Shown piece by piece: positions 9,011 to 16,096 of a stretch of 40,036 bases of DNA (within the stretch, counting starts at the first letter, position 1; every line of letters starts with the position of its first letter). The translations under genes and the position numbers were made by a program. This DNA comes from Betaproteobacteria bacterium. GTDB lineage: Bacteria > Pseudomonadota > Gammaproteobacteria > Burkholderiales > Ga0077523. The stretch spans positions 201,723-241,758 of the forward strand of contig WGLR01000008.1 in the NCBI GenBank assembly GCA_016125475.1, given 5' to 3'. Under the pieces are notes generated by a model. The model was not told the DNA's origin. It saw only the letters and a list, made by a program, of their open reading frames with translations, and ran no database searches.

Positions 9011-11115
9011 GCTGCTGCCTCTTCGTTCGGGAGTGAACCGACGTCCCGGGTGCGCGCCGGAAGGTAGACACGGAAGCGTGTCCCCCTGTCAGGGTGGCTG
9101 TCGACGGTGATTCGCCCCCCCAGTTCCGTGACATATTGCTGGCTCTCGAATGCCCCGATGCCCATTCCGGTCGACTTCGTCGAACGAAACGGCTTGAAGA
9201 GTTCGTCGCGGACGAACTCCGGAGTCATGCCCTTACCCTGATCCTGGACTTCTATCACCACGAACCCTTCTTCCTTCTCGGCGCGAACCTGTACGGCACC
9301 TTTACCGTCCATGGCATCGAATGCGTTCTGCACGAGGTGGCCGATCACCCGCTCGAGACGATCCTCGTGCGCCATGGCCCAAAGGTCGGGGACGGAAGTC
9401 GTGCCGACCTCGCGGCCCTGCCTGGCCCAGGCTGCGCGAATGCTTGCAATGACCGTACCGACGTCGACGGAGGCAGGCTTCGTTATCGGGACCGTACCGG
9501 ACCTCAGCTGAAGCAACAGGCGATTCATTCGCTCCACCACGTGCTCGATCGTCGCCCGCATGTCCGCCTGAAACTCCGGATTGTTGCCGTGACGTTCGGC
9601 GTTCCTGAGCATGAGGGACAGTTGGGCGACGAGATTCTTGAGGTCGTGAACCACAAAAGCGGACATGCGATTGAATGCGCTGAACTGCTTGGCCTCGACG
9701 AGCGCCTCGGTCGCACGGACCTGCGCGATCACGGTTGCAGCCTGCCTGGCAGCGGTCTTCAGCAGGTCCAGGACTTCCCAGTTCAGATCCACCTGCGCGC
9801 GCGGACGGGAAAGCACGACGAAGCCACCGAGTGCGGATCCGGTCGGCAGGGGAATCACGATCCAGGCCGAATCCATCTCCAGGAGCCAGTCAGGAAGCGT
9901 GAGGCCGGCATATCGTCCGGGATCCCGGCGGTACTCGGGCAGGCTGACGACCCAGTTGGTTTGCTCGAGAAACGCTGCGAGCGAACCGTCCGGCGGCTCG
10001 GTGACCTCGCCTTCGACGGCCCAGTTCCAGGTTCCGGCCACCCTGAACTCGCCCTGGGACGTTCGCCACCACTGCGCCCCCGCCGGGCTCTCGACCAGAT
10101 CGGCAAGAGCCTGTATCGCCCGCGTGACGATGTCACCGGAATCATTGTGGCCGGCCAGCACACTCGTGAACTTCAGCCATTCCTCCCGGTAGTCGTACCG
10201 GTAGGAAAAGAAATTCTTGTTGATGAACACCTTGATTCGCGCACGCACGGTTCCCGAAAAGAACAGGAACGCGAGCACCAGCAGCGCGCCGAAAAGGAAC
10301 GTGACCTGAACGGCAGTTCCCCAGTCCCCGCCGAAAAAGCGCACGAAGTAACCAGCGCCGGCAACCGCGAGCATGTACAGGCCGGAGAGAAGCAACGTCG
10401 TCGAGCCGAAGACGACACTGCGCGAGACGGAGACGTCGATCGTCCATTCGCGGTTTCGCGCCGCGGACAGCAGCAGAAACGGAATGGCGAACGCGTGTGC
10501 AAGCCCGCGCACGCTCCATATCTGGAGATCGAGTTCCTTCAGCAGAAGTGCGTCCGAGAACATGAAAAGGTCGAACGCGTAGGCAGCCCCGAGACCCAGG
10601 CACAGGGGCTTGGCCGCCCACCGGCCAGCTTCGGTGGCGCCACGAAACAGTTGCTCGCAGAGACTCAGCCCCGCTACCGACACGACGGCGAATGCGCCGA
10701 GGACGACTGCATAGGCCCCGAGCGCGACGCGCAGATCGTCCCGGTACGCCGCGACACCGGCGATCAGCGTCCAGAGAACCACGAGGCAGCCGATGCCAAG
10801 CGCTGCGCGCCGCCCTCGCGTCAGGGGGATGGCTCGCCCCGGAATCTGGAGGGCCGGCATGAGCGCGAGAAGAAAGGCGATCCACGCCGCGAAGCGCGCC
10901 CCGTCCGCCAGGAAGTGGCCAAAGACCCACAGTCTGCTGGGCCACAGGGCAACGCCGACACCGCTGAATTCCCAGAGTGCCGTTGCGGTCGCTGCCACGA
11001 TGAGCAGTCTTCCGCGGGCGCTGTGCATGGACCTCGCGCCGACCATGATCGCCAGCAGGATGTAGGCGATGCAGCCAAGGCCGTAGCACGCCGCCGCAAC
11101 ATGTGCCGCAGTCAA
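9007..11115 (-). CDS. prsK: XrtA/PEP-CTERM system sensor histidine kinase PrsK
   Basis: The 702-residue protein opens with a run of hydrophobic segments (about the first 300 residues, probably eight membrane helices), continues with a GAF-like region, and ends with a kinase core. The phospho-acceptor is His490 in FVVHDLKN; the ATPase domain shows an N box with Asn597 (LVQNAFDAM), a G1 box DQGKGM near 625 and a G2-like STGMGIG. This architecture is that of PrsK, the membrane kinase partner of PrsR in exosortase A species. The start is TTG at 11115, preceded by GGAA about nine bases upstream; no ATG lies nearby before the first membrane helix. The stop overlaps the prsR start. The signal it senses is unknown. 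Confidence 0.93.
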   Translation of the reverse strand: MTAAHVAAACYGLGCIAYILLAIMVGARSMHSARGRLLIVAATATALWEFSGVGVALWPSRLWVFGHFLADGARFAAWIAFLLALMPALQIPGRAIPLTRGRRAALGIGCLVVLWTLIAGVAAYRDDLRVALGAYAVVLGAFAVVSVAGLSLCEQLFRGATEAGRWAAKPLCLGLGAAYAFDLFMFSDALLLKELDLQIWSVRGLAHAFAIPFLLLSAARNREWTIDVSVSRSVVFGSTTLLLSGLYMLAVAGAGYFVRFFGGDWGTAVQVTFLFGALLVLAFLFFSGTVRARIKVFINKNFFSYRYDYREEWLKFTSVLAGHNDSGDIVTRAIQALADLVESPAGAQWWRTSQGEFRVAGTWNWAVEGEVTEPPDGSLAAFLEQTNWVVSLPEYRRDPGRYAGLTLPDWLLEMDSAWIVIPLPTGSALGGFVVLSRPRAQVDLNWEVLDLLKTAARQAATVIAQVRATEALVEAKQFSAFNRMSAFVVHDLKNLVAQLSLMLRNAERHGNNPEFQADMRATIEHVVERMNRLLLQLRSGTVPITKPASVDVGTVIASIRAAWARQGREVGTTSVPDLWAMAHEDRLERVIGHLVQNAFDAMDGKGAVQVRAEKEEGFVVIEVQDQGKGMTPEFVRDELFKPFRSTKSTGMGIGAFESQQYVTELGGRITVDSHPDRGTRFRVYLPARTRDVGSLPNEEAAA

Positions 11116-11260
11116 TTTGTCGTTCCGTCAATGTGCGCGAAGCGCCCGTCGATGAACGCACGGAATGGGCCGCGTAACGAGCACTTCGAGGCGGCCGCGA
11201 ACGGGCACCGGACCTCAATGCCCCCGTACAGCGACGCGGTACGCTCGAATGCCCGGGGCA

Positions 11261-12646
11261 TCAGCGCGCGCCTTCCCCCATCAGGACGACCCGTACCGTG
11301 CTCACGAGAATCACGAAATCGAGCATCACGGTGTGATTCTTCACGTAGTAAAGATCGTACTGGAGTTTCCGGACGGCGTCCTCCACCGAGGCGCCGTAGC
11401 TGTATCGAACCTGCGCCCATCCGGTCAACCCCGGTTTCACGGTATGTCGAGCACCGTAGAACGGAACCTGCTCGGTCAGCTGGGCGACGAAGAAAGGCCT
11501 TTCCGGTCGCGGACCGACAAAGCTCATCTCGCCCTTCAGGACATTGAAGATCTGAGGAAGCTCATCGATGCGCGTTCGCCGGATGAAGCGACCCACACGA
11601 GTCACCCGAGGGTCCCCTGTAGCCGCCCATCGGGGGACACCGTCCTTCTCGGCGTCGGTTCTCATGCTTCTGAACTTGAGCAGCATGAACGTCCTTCCCC
11701 CCAGCCCGACACGCTCCTGCCTGAAGATGATCGGCCTGCCGCTCTCGAGCAGGATCGCCATGGCGCCAAGGAACATCACGGGACTCGCGAGCAGGAGCAG
11801 AACGGCGGACGCAGAGAGATCGAAGGCTCTCTTGACGAGTCGACGGGTCCACCCTTGCCGGAAACCGTCCCCGTATATCAGCCAGCTCGCCTTGAGGGAG
11901 TTCACCGGCACCTCCCCCGTCATGCGTTCGAAGAATCCCGACAGATCGGTGACACGAACGCCCCGCAGGCGGCAGTTGAGCAACTGGCTGACGGGAAGCG
12001 CGCCACCTCGCTGCTCCTGAAGGGCCACGATGACCTCGTTGACGCGCAGACGCTGGATCGCTTCCTCGAGAGAGCCAGCCGATCGAATGACGCGGTCGGA
12101 CGAGACTGCGGGAGGCGTGGAAGACGAAATGGGGAAGAACCCCAGCAGGGTCACGCCGGAACGCCCCATTCCCTGCAGCGTGCGCTCGACGGCGAGCGCT
12201 TCGGAACCCGTCCCGAGCACCAGAATCCGGTGTGAGAGCCAGTCCATCTCGATTCCGAAGACGAGCAGCAGGCGGACCAGAAGAAGCCCCGCCGCGGAAA
12301 GCAGCAGTGCCTCGGGCAATGCGGCACGAAACTCGTCACCGTTCGGAAACGCGGCAAACAGCGCGTACACGACGCCCGCTCCTACCGCCAGACTCAGCGC
12401 GACGCGAACGGCAAACGTCGAAGCCGACGTCCCGCGATCGAGCCTGTGAAGCTGAAAGGCACCGAGGCACAGTACCTGGCTCAGCGCGAAGAGCGCGACC
12501 GCAGCCCCGAGCATGAGGTGACCGCCGGCCATGTCAATGATATGACCTGAGGCGGCACTCACGAACGACAAGGAAAACACGAGCACCGCCAGGCCCAATT
12601 CAAGGACAGAAACAAGCGGAACCCTCTGATTAAACAGCAATACCAT
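11261..12646 (-). CDS. XrtA/PEP-CTERM system polyprenyl glycosylphosphotransferase (EpsB-like)
   Basis: The 461-residue product has four to five N-terminal membrane helices, a central nucleotide-binding-like region (RILVLGTGSEAL) and a C-terminal bacterial sugar transferase domain beginning at KRAFDLSASAVLLLL. The transferase part carries FRQERVGLGG, FKFRSM-like LLKFRSMRTDAE, the catalytic Asp-Glu in RIDELPQ, and KPGLTGWAQV. Such proteins (WbaP/EpsB type) transfer a sugar phosphate from a UDP-sugar to undecaprenyl phosphate in the inner membrane, the first committed step of exopolysaccharide repeat-unit assembly. A dedicated subfamily is known from exosortase A loci. An open frame extends to 12793, but the extra 49 residues are arginine/serine-rich and precede the first helix; ATG 12646 has AGGGA upstream and gives the usual length. 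Confidence 0.92.
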   Translation of the reverse strand: MVLLFNQRVPLVSVLELGLAVLVFSLSFVSAASGHIIDMAGGHLMLGAAVALFALSQVLCLGAFQLHRLDRGTSASTFAVRVALSLAVGAGVVYALFAAFPNGDEFRAALPEALLLSAAGLLLVRLLLVFGIEMDWLSHRILVLGTGSEALAVERTLQGMGRSGVTLLGFFPISSSTPPAVSSDRVIRSAGSLEEAIQRLRVNEVIVALQEQRGGALPVSQLLNCRLRGVRVTDLSGFFERMTGEVPVNSLKASWLIYGDGFRQGWTRRLVKRAFDLSASAVLLLLASPVMFLGAMAILLESGRPIIFRQERVGLGGRTFMLLKFRSMRTDAEKDGVPRWAATGDPRVTRVGRFIRRTRIDELPQIFNVLKGEMSFVGPRPERPFFVAQLTEQVPFYGARHTVKPGLTGWAQVRYSYGASVEDAVRKLQYDLYYVKNHTVMLDFVILVSTVRVVLMGEGAR

Positions 12647-12943
12647 TGAAGAATCGTCCCTGGAAAACCGACCGCCGGACCCGGCACTGGTGGCCTCGGT
12701 CCAATCCCTAAGCGAGCAGGATGCCCGCCGCGGCGCAACGCTGGAAATTGCGGAGACGCCGTCGACAGCGCAGCGACGACGGAACGAAGGCACATGAGCC
12801 GGCGCTGACAGCGTGCCCGGTCTGAGCCGGTGGATGGCCGGCAGTTCCGTGGCTGCGGATCGCGGACAGCGTGCCGCTGTGCGTCACTCGATTTCCGCCC
12901 TGACTCTCTGCAACCGGTTCGGGGCAGGTCCCCGCAGGGCGCG
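12647..12943. other. 297-bp intergenic region, no gene seen
   Basis: Lies between the nucleotidyltransferase stop and the sugar transferase start, both on the minus strand. Open frames in it are short continuations or antisense shadows without family resemblance. I searched for GG-N10-GC sigma-54 elements with a TTGC core reading toward the sugar transferase and found none. It probably holds the sugar transferase promoter, but no convincing -35/-10 pair can be picked in this GC-rich stretch. Confidence 0.4.
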
Positions 12944-14143
12944 CTAGGAGCCGGCCGGTCGCGAACGACGCATGCCGCGGATCATCTTGCTGGAAGCGTG
13001 ATAGAGGAGCACGGAAACAGGGAATCGCAGCCAGACCGAACGCGCCAGAAGCGCCTTGCCCCAGAGGTCGTCGGCGAACCCGGGGCGCCCGTCCGGATGA
13101 ACGGGAAACATCACCCGCGAAATCGACGCGTCCATGACCGCGCGCGCGATGGCTGTCGGCCTGTGCTGCGCAAGCGCATCCAGAGTCCCCTGCGGGACGG
13201 GTGTGCCGAGCCACGATGTGGTGAACCGGATCGCATACCAGAGACAGCGCCCCAGCCCGTGAATGCGGGCCCTTTCGAGGAGTTCGACCCAGAATTGCCG
13301 GTCGCTCGCATGCGTGCGGAGCAGTTGATCGATGTCGACGAGATCCCGCAGCTTGCCCACGCAGTCGGAATCCTGGAAGAGGTGAGCCGATGCATGCAGT
13401 ACCTGATCACAGGACCCGAGCACCGACCAGCGCGTACCAGAAATCGGAACCGCATCCCTCAGCAGCAGGGACGTGACAGGTCTCGCGCTTCCCAACGGGG
13501 GCAATATCGTGTGGTGTACGTCGAGTTCCATCGCAAGGGCAGCATGCTGCATGGGTGGCAGCTCGTGTGCCCAGCGCCGATAGTAGTGCTGATCGTATGC
13601 ATCGGGCTTTTCGGTGATCCAGCCCGCATCGGCGAGAAGTCCTTCCGCCTCCGCCAGATCGGCATGCGGAATCAGGATGTCGAGGTCGTTGCAGGTCCTG
13701 CCGACCGCGAAATCCAGCTCCTGCAGGACGTAAGCGGCCCCCTTCAGGAGCAGAACAGGGAACCTCGCGGGTCGAAGCGCGCGCTCGACCCCATCGACCG
13801 CGTGCAGCAGCATCCTTCGATTGTGCTGATACGAGAGCAGCGCTCCGGTCAGGTGATTCCGGGCGTACTCCGGGATGTCGCCCGTCAGCCCCGCACGGTC
13901 GATCCGATGCGCAAGGATTCCGAGGAGTTTGGCTGCCCGGGCAATGCGAATCAGGAGATCCCATTGCGTGCCATCCAGGCGGCGCACATGCGAGCAATCG
14001 GAGAGAACCCGAAGGAGAAGCAGGACATCGGGCCTGTCGTCCGAAATTCCCGCGAATTCGGAACTCTCGGCAAGTGGTCGGTGAACAGGCCGCGACGGTG
14101 AGGCCTCGCCCTGCACGTCGCCATTGCCGCAGGCCCGCGTCAT
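12944..14143 (-). CDS. Nucleotidyltransferase family protein of the HprK-rel-A cluster
   Basis: The 399-residue protein matches the uncharacterised bacterial nucleotidyltransferase family: LLKGAAY at 132-138 followed by GRTCNDLDILI at 148-158, where the paired aspartates of NDLD are the expected metal ligands of a pol-beta-type fold. The remainder is mostly helical. Relatives are commonly encoded beside HprK-related kinase A and PqqD-like genes, exactly as here. The ATG at 14143 overlaps the stop of the kinase gene (ATGA), so it is the last cistron of this coupled set. Its substrate is unknown; nucleotidyl transfer to a peptide, protein or antibiotic-like small molecule are all possible. It is clearly not a sugar-1-phosphate nucleotidyltransferase, since it lacks the GGxGTRL motif. 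Confidence 0.78.
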   Translation of the reverse strand: MTRACGNGDVQGEASPSRPVHRPLAESSEFAGISDDRPDVLLLLRVLSDCSHVRRLDGTQWDLLIRIARAAKLLGILAHRIDRAGLTGDIPEYARNHLTGALLSYQHNRRMLLHAVDGVERALRPARFPVLLLKGAAYVLQELDFAVGRTCNDLDILIPHADLAEAEGLLADAGWITEKPDAYDQHYYRRWAHELPPMQHAALAMELDVHHTILPPLGSARPVTSLLLRDAVPISGTRWSVLGSCDQVLHASAHLFQDSDCVGKLRDLVDIDQLLRTHASDRQFWVELLERARIHGLGRCLWYAIRFTTSWLGTPVPQGTLDALAQHRPTAIARAVMDASISRVMFPVHPDGRPGFADDLWGKALLARSVWLRFPVSVLLYHASSKMIRGMRRSRPAGS

Positions 14144-15099
14144 CCCGTCAGGACGGCCACCGGCCGCCCACCCCTTTCCGAACCGGAGATCCTGCTTCGC
14201 ACAAGTTCGTCCACGAGGGATACGGCGGCTCCGAGATCGTCGAACTCGATCCTGCGGCAGGTTGCGTTGCCGACGATTCTGGCCACCGCGTCGAATGAGC
14301 TCGACCCGAGAAACTCGTAATTGAAGGAATTCACCGAGAGCTTGCTGAAGGCGGTCTCGGACGACACTTCGGAAACCGACGCGGCGGCGCCCTTCTGATA
14401 CTTCGGGAACAGCACGATGGATGGGCTCACGACATCGTGTCGACGGTCGATGCTTTCGGGTGTCGGCTTCAGGTGCGCGACGGTACCTTTGCGGGTCTTC
14501 GGAAATTCCGGGCCGAGTCTCGCCAGGTCCGAAAAGGACCGGATAACGGAGATGGACTCGTTCTTGAGGGCGATGGGCCGGACCATCGGCGACACACAGT
14601 CACGGTCGAGGGAGACCACCGCGAACTCGTCGGAGAGCAGCCGATACCCCCGACACATGAGTGCTGCCGTCAGGGTGCTCTTCCCCGACCCGGGGATAGC
14701 CGGCAGCAGAATCCCGATCCCATCCTTTTCGACGACTCCCGCGTGCAGCAGGAGCCTGTGTACCATGCGGTCGGTCAGGGCGTAGTTCATGCCCCACTCG
14801 AGAAGTGGTAGGTGCGTAACGGCGGGAAACGGCTCGAACGGCAGCTCGCCGTCGCTCACGAATTCGATCTGCTGCCGGAGCCATCGCCGCGGACCGCGAA
14901 CACGCCTCACTGCGACCGTCACGTCGTGAAACGATGCGGCGTCGACGCTCTCGTAGTCCGAATAGACCTGCCCGAAGGCCCGAGCGAGCGGCGACACGTC
15001 CGAAAACACTCTGACTCGCGCTGCCCCGAGATCCAGGCCGACACCCTGACCGGCGAGCATTCTGGCCAGATCACCGCCAGGGACTTCACCGATTCTCAC
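14140..15099 (-). CDS. HprK-related kinase A
   Basis: The 319-residue product has a P-loop, PGSGKSTL, with GSGKST at residues 137-142, a preceding HAGVV segment and an LSDEFAVV segment (157-158 Asp-Glu) as in HPr kinase/phosphorylase catalytic domains. There is no N-terminal HprK regulatory domain and no PTS operon nearby, so it does not act on HPr in the usual way. Members of this family are encoded next to a PqqD-like protein. HprK homologues are also known from some lasso-peptide clusters, where they phosphorylate the precursor peptide; that analogy is inference here. The GTG at 15099 overlaps the PqqD-like gene by 14 bp; an upstream in-frame ATG at 15150 would overlap it by 65 bp and adds a tail without family resemblance. 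The 3' end overlaps the nucleotidyltransferase start. Confidence 0.85.
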   Translation of the reverse strand: MRIGEVPGGDLARMLAGQGVGLDLGAARVRVFSDVSPLARAFGQVYSDYESVDAASFHDVTVAVRRVRGPRRWLRQQIEFVSDGELPFEPFPAVTHLPLLEWGMNYALTDRMVHRLLLHAGVVEKDGIGILLPAIPGSGKSTLTAALMCRGYRLLSDEFAVVSLDRDCVSPMVRPIALKNESISVIRSFSDLARLGPEFPKTRKGTVAHLKPTPESIDRRHDVVSPSIVLFPKYQKGAAASVSEVSSETAFSKLSVNSFNYEFLGSSSFDAVARIVGNATCRRIEFDDLGAAVSLVDELVRSRISGSERGGRPVAVLTG

Positions 15100-15394
15100 T
15101 GGGTAACATCCGGCAGACGAGCCCGGCCTCTTCCAGTTGCTCGAGGGCACTTTCGAGGGCGGCGGATACCTCCGCCTCGGTGAAGCCCGCGTGCTCGAGC
15201 GATCGTGAAAGGTCCGCGATCGAATGGCGTCCCGCTTTCATGGCAACCAGAATGGAGGCGACGATGCTCGAGACGAAATGCGTTTCACCACTCAGGGGAT
15301 TGAAGACCATCGCGCCCTCGTCCCCGGAAAACATGCGGAACTCGTCAGGCTGACGGATCTGCCAACGGACGACGGAAGGGTCCGGGGATCTCAA
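15086..15394 (-). CDS. PqqD-family peptide-chaperone-like protein (HprK-rel-A system)
   Basis: A 102-residue protein with the PqqD-like layout: an N-terminal strand region containing MVFNPLSGETHFVSSIV, then helices with AEVSAALESALEQLEEAGLV. PqqD domains (RiPP recognition elements) bind leader peptides and present them to modifying enzymes. A stop codon lies two codons before the TTG at 15394, so this TTG is the earliest possible start and the only one that keeps the whole domain; Met20 is too far inside. No clear ribosome binding site is present; expression may be coupled to the Tat-signal gene that ends 37 bp upstream. It overlaps the kinase gene by 14 bp, supporting a joint function. The leader peptide it would bind has not been identified with confidence. 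Confidence 0.85.
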   Translation of the reverse strand: MRSPDPSVVRWQIRQPDEFRMFSGDEGAMVFNPLSGETHFVSSIVASILVAMKAGRHSIADLSRSLEHAGFTEAEVSAALESALEQLEEAGLVCRMLPSENR

Positions 15395-15431
15395 ACGTCA
15401 CGAGCAGACGGAAATTCCGCCAGCGGTCCGA

Positions 15432-15938
15432 TCACGGGCGGAAAGATGTCCAGCAGCTTTTCGTGATCTTCTGACCGGCCTTGGTTTCCCATTTGAATCC
15501 GATGATCGTGCCGGTCGTGGTGTCCACCTGCACGAGTGCTCGCCTTTTTTCGCCTGTCGGTGTTTCCTGGATGAACACGCCGGGAACCGGGGTGGACACC
15601 GCCTGCGGTGTTCCGAATCCCGTCAGGTCGATTCTCCAGTAGATGTCGGGATTCGTACCGGAGATGCTCCGGATGTACTGACCCGGGAAGATCGTGTTGG
15701 TGCTCGTATCCTTGAGCGTCAGGACGACCACTTCGGTCCTGAGCCACACGTCGGGGTCCGGATTCGTCGGATCCGACGTGGGAAGGGGCAGCATGGCCGG
15801 GTCGGGCTTGGCGAGATCGTTCGCCTGGCATTGGCTACTCGTCGCAGCGACAGCGGACCCCGGATGTACTGTCAGGATGAGCGGAGCAGCGGCACTGCCG
15901 CTCAAGAACTTCCTGCGCGATTTGATTTCGTTGCTCAT
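15432..15938 (-). CDS. Hypothetical exported protein with Tat-type signal, HprK-rel-A cluster
   Basis: The 168-residue protein begins with a twin-arginine signal: SRRKFL at residues 7-12, a weakly hydrophobic Ala/Leu stretch and a probable cleavage site near GSAVAA (28-32). The mature part is about 136 residues with two cysteines, Cys37 and Cys162, which could form a disulfide, and a Pro/Asp-rich segment followed by beta-like sequence (DTSTNTIFPGQYI, GEKRRALVQVDTTTG). I do not recognise a functional family. Its place between the AsnB-like and PqqD-like genes, in the same direction, makes it a candidate substrate or structural partner of the modification system. The ATG at 15938 is preceded by GGGG; an open frame to 16133 is rejected because it displaces the signal. 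A sigma-54-like promoter lies 50 nt upstream. Confidence 0.75.
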   Translation of the reverse strand: MSNEIKSRRKFLSGSAAAPLILTVHPGSAVAATSSQCQANDLAKPDPAMLPLPTSDPTNPDPDVWLRTEVVVLTLKDTSTNTIFPGQYIRSISGTNPDIYWRIDLTGFGTPQAVSTPVPGVFIQETPTGEKRRALVQVDTTTGTIIGFKWETKAGQKITKSCWTSFRP

Positions 15939-16051
15939 CGGCAAACCCCAGAATTCGGACGTCGTCGCAATTTCACCACATGGTTCAGCAATTCGGATAC
16001 CACCGCGCGAACGACACCACAAGTAATTGATAATAATGCATCTACGCGCAT
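15935..16051 (-). CDS. Possible 38-residue peptide gene
   Basis: An ATG at 16051 with GGAG eight bases upstream opens a 38-codon frame whose TGA overlaps the ATG of the Tat-signal gene (ATGA). The peptide has a short N-terminal segment ending ...SITC, then GVVRAVVSE, then a basic tail with RRR. A Gly followed eight residues later by Glu, with Thr at position -2 from the Gly, fits the minimal lasso core rule. The segment before it is only 11 residues and lacks the usual leader motif, and the sigma-54-like element at 15986-16002 lies inside this frame. It may be spurious. Confidence 0.2.
   Translation of the reverse strand: MRVDALLSITCGVVRAVVSELLNHVVKLRRRPNSGVCR
15986..16002 (-). promoter_or_regulatory. 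Sigma-54-like promoter before the Tat-signal gene
   Basis: On the minus strand the bases read TGGTATCCGAATTGCTG: a -24 GG and -12 GC separated by exactly 10 bases, with the TTGCT core typical of sigma-54 sites. The -12 C lies 50 nt before the ATG of the Tat-signal gene. The candidate at 22138 before the ACP gene has the same form, TGGTA-N6-TTGCTG, and the same 50-nt spacing. PrsR encoded in this window is a sigma-54 activator, so it is the likely regulator. Confidence 0.55.
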
Positions 16052-16096
16052 GACACTCCGTCTGGCCGCACCTCTCTTGTAAAGCCTCTCGACAAG

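Noticed and set aside
9094-11547. 817-codon open frame on the plus strand
   Set aside because: It lies antisense to prsK and part of the sugar transferase, has no family resemblance and is arginine/glutamate-rich, typical of shadow frames in GC-rich DNA.
16076-16096. CTTGT-N11-ACAAG after the AsnB-like stop
   Set aside because: Five-base arms with a long loop and no T-tract are too weak to call a terminator or operator.
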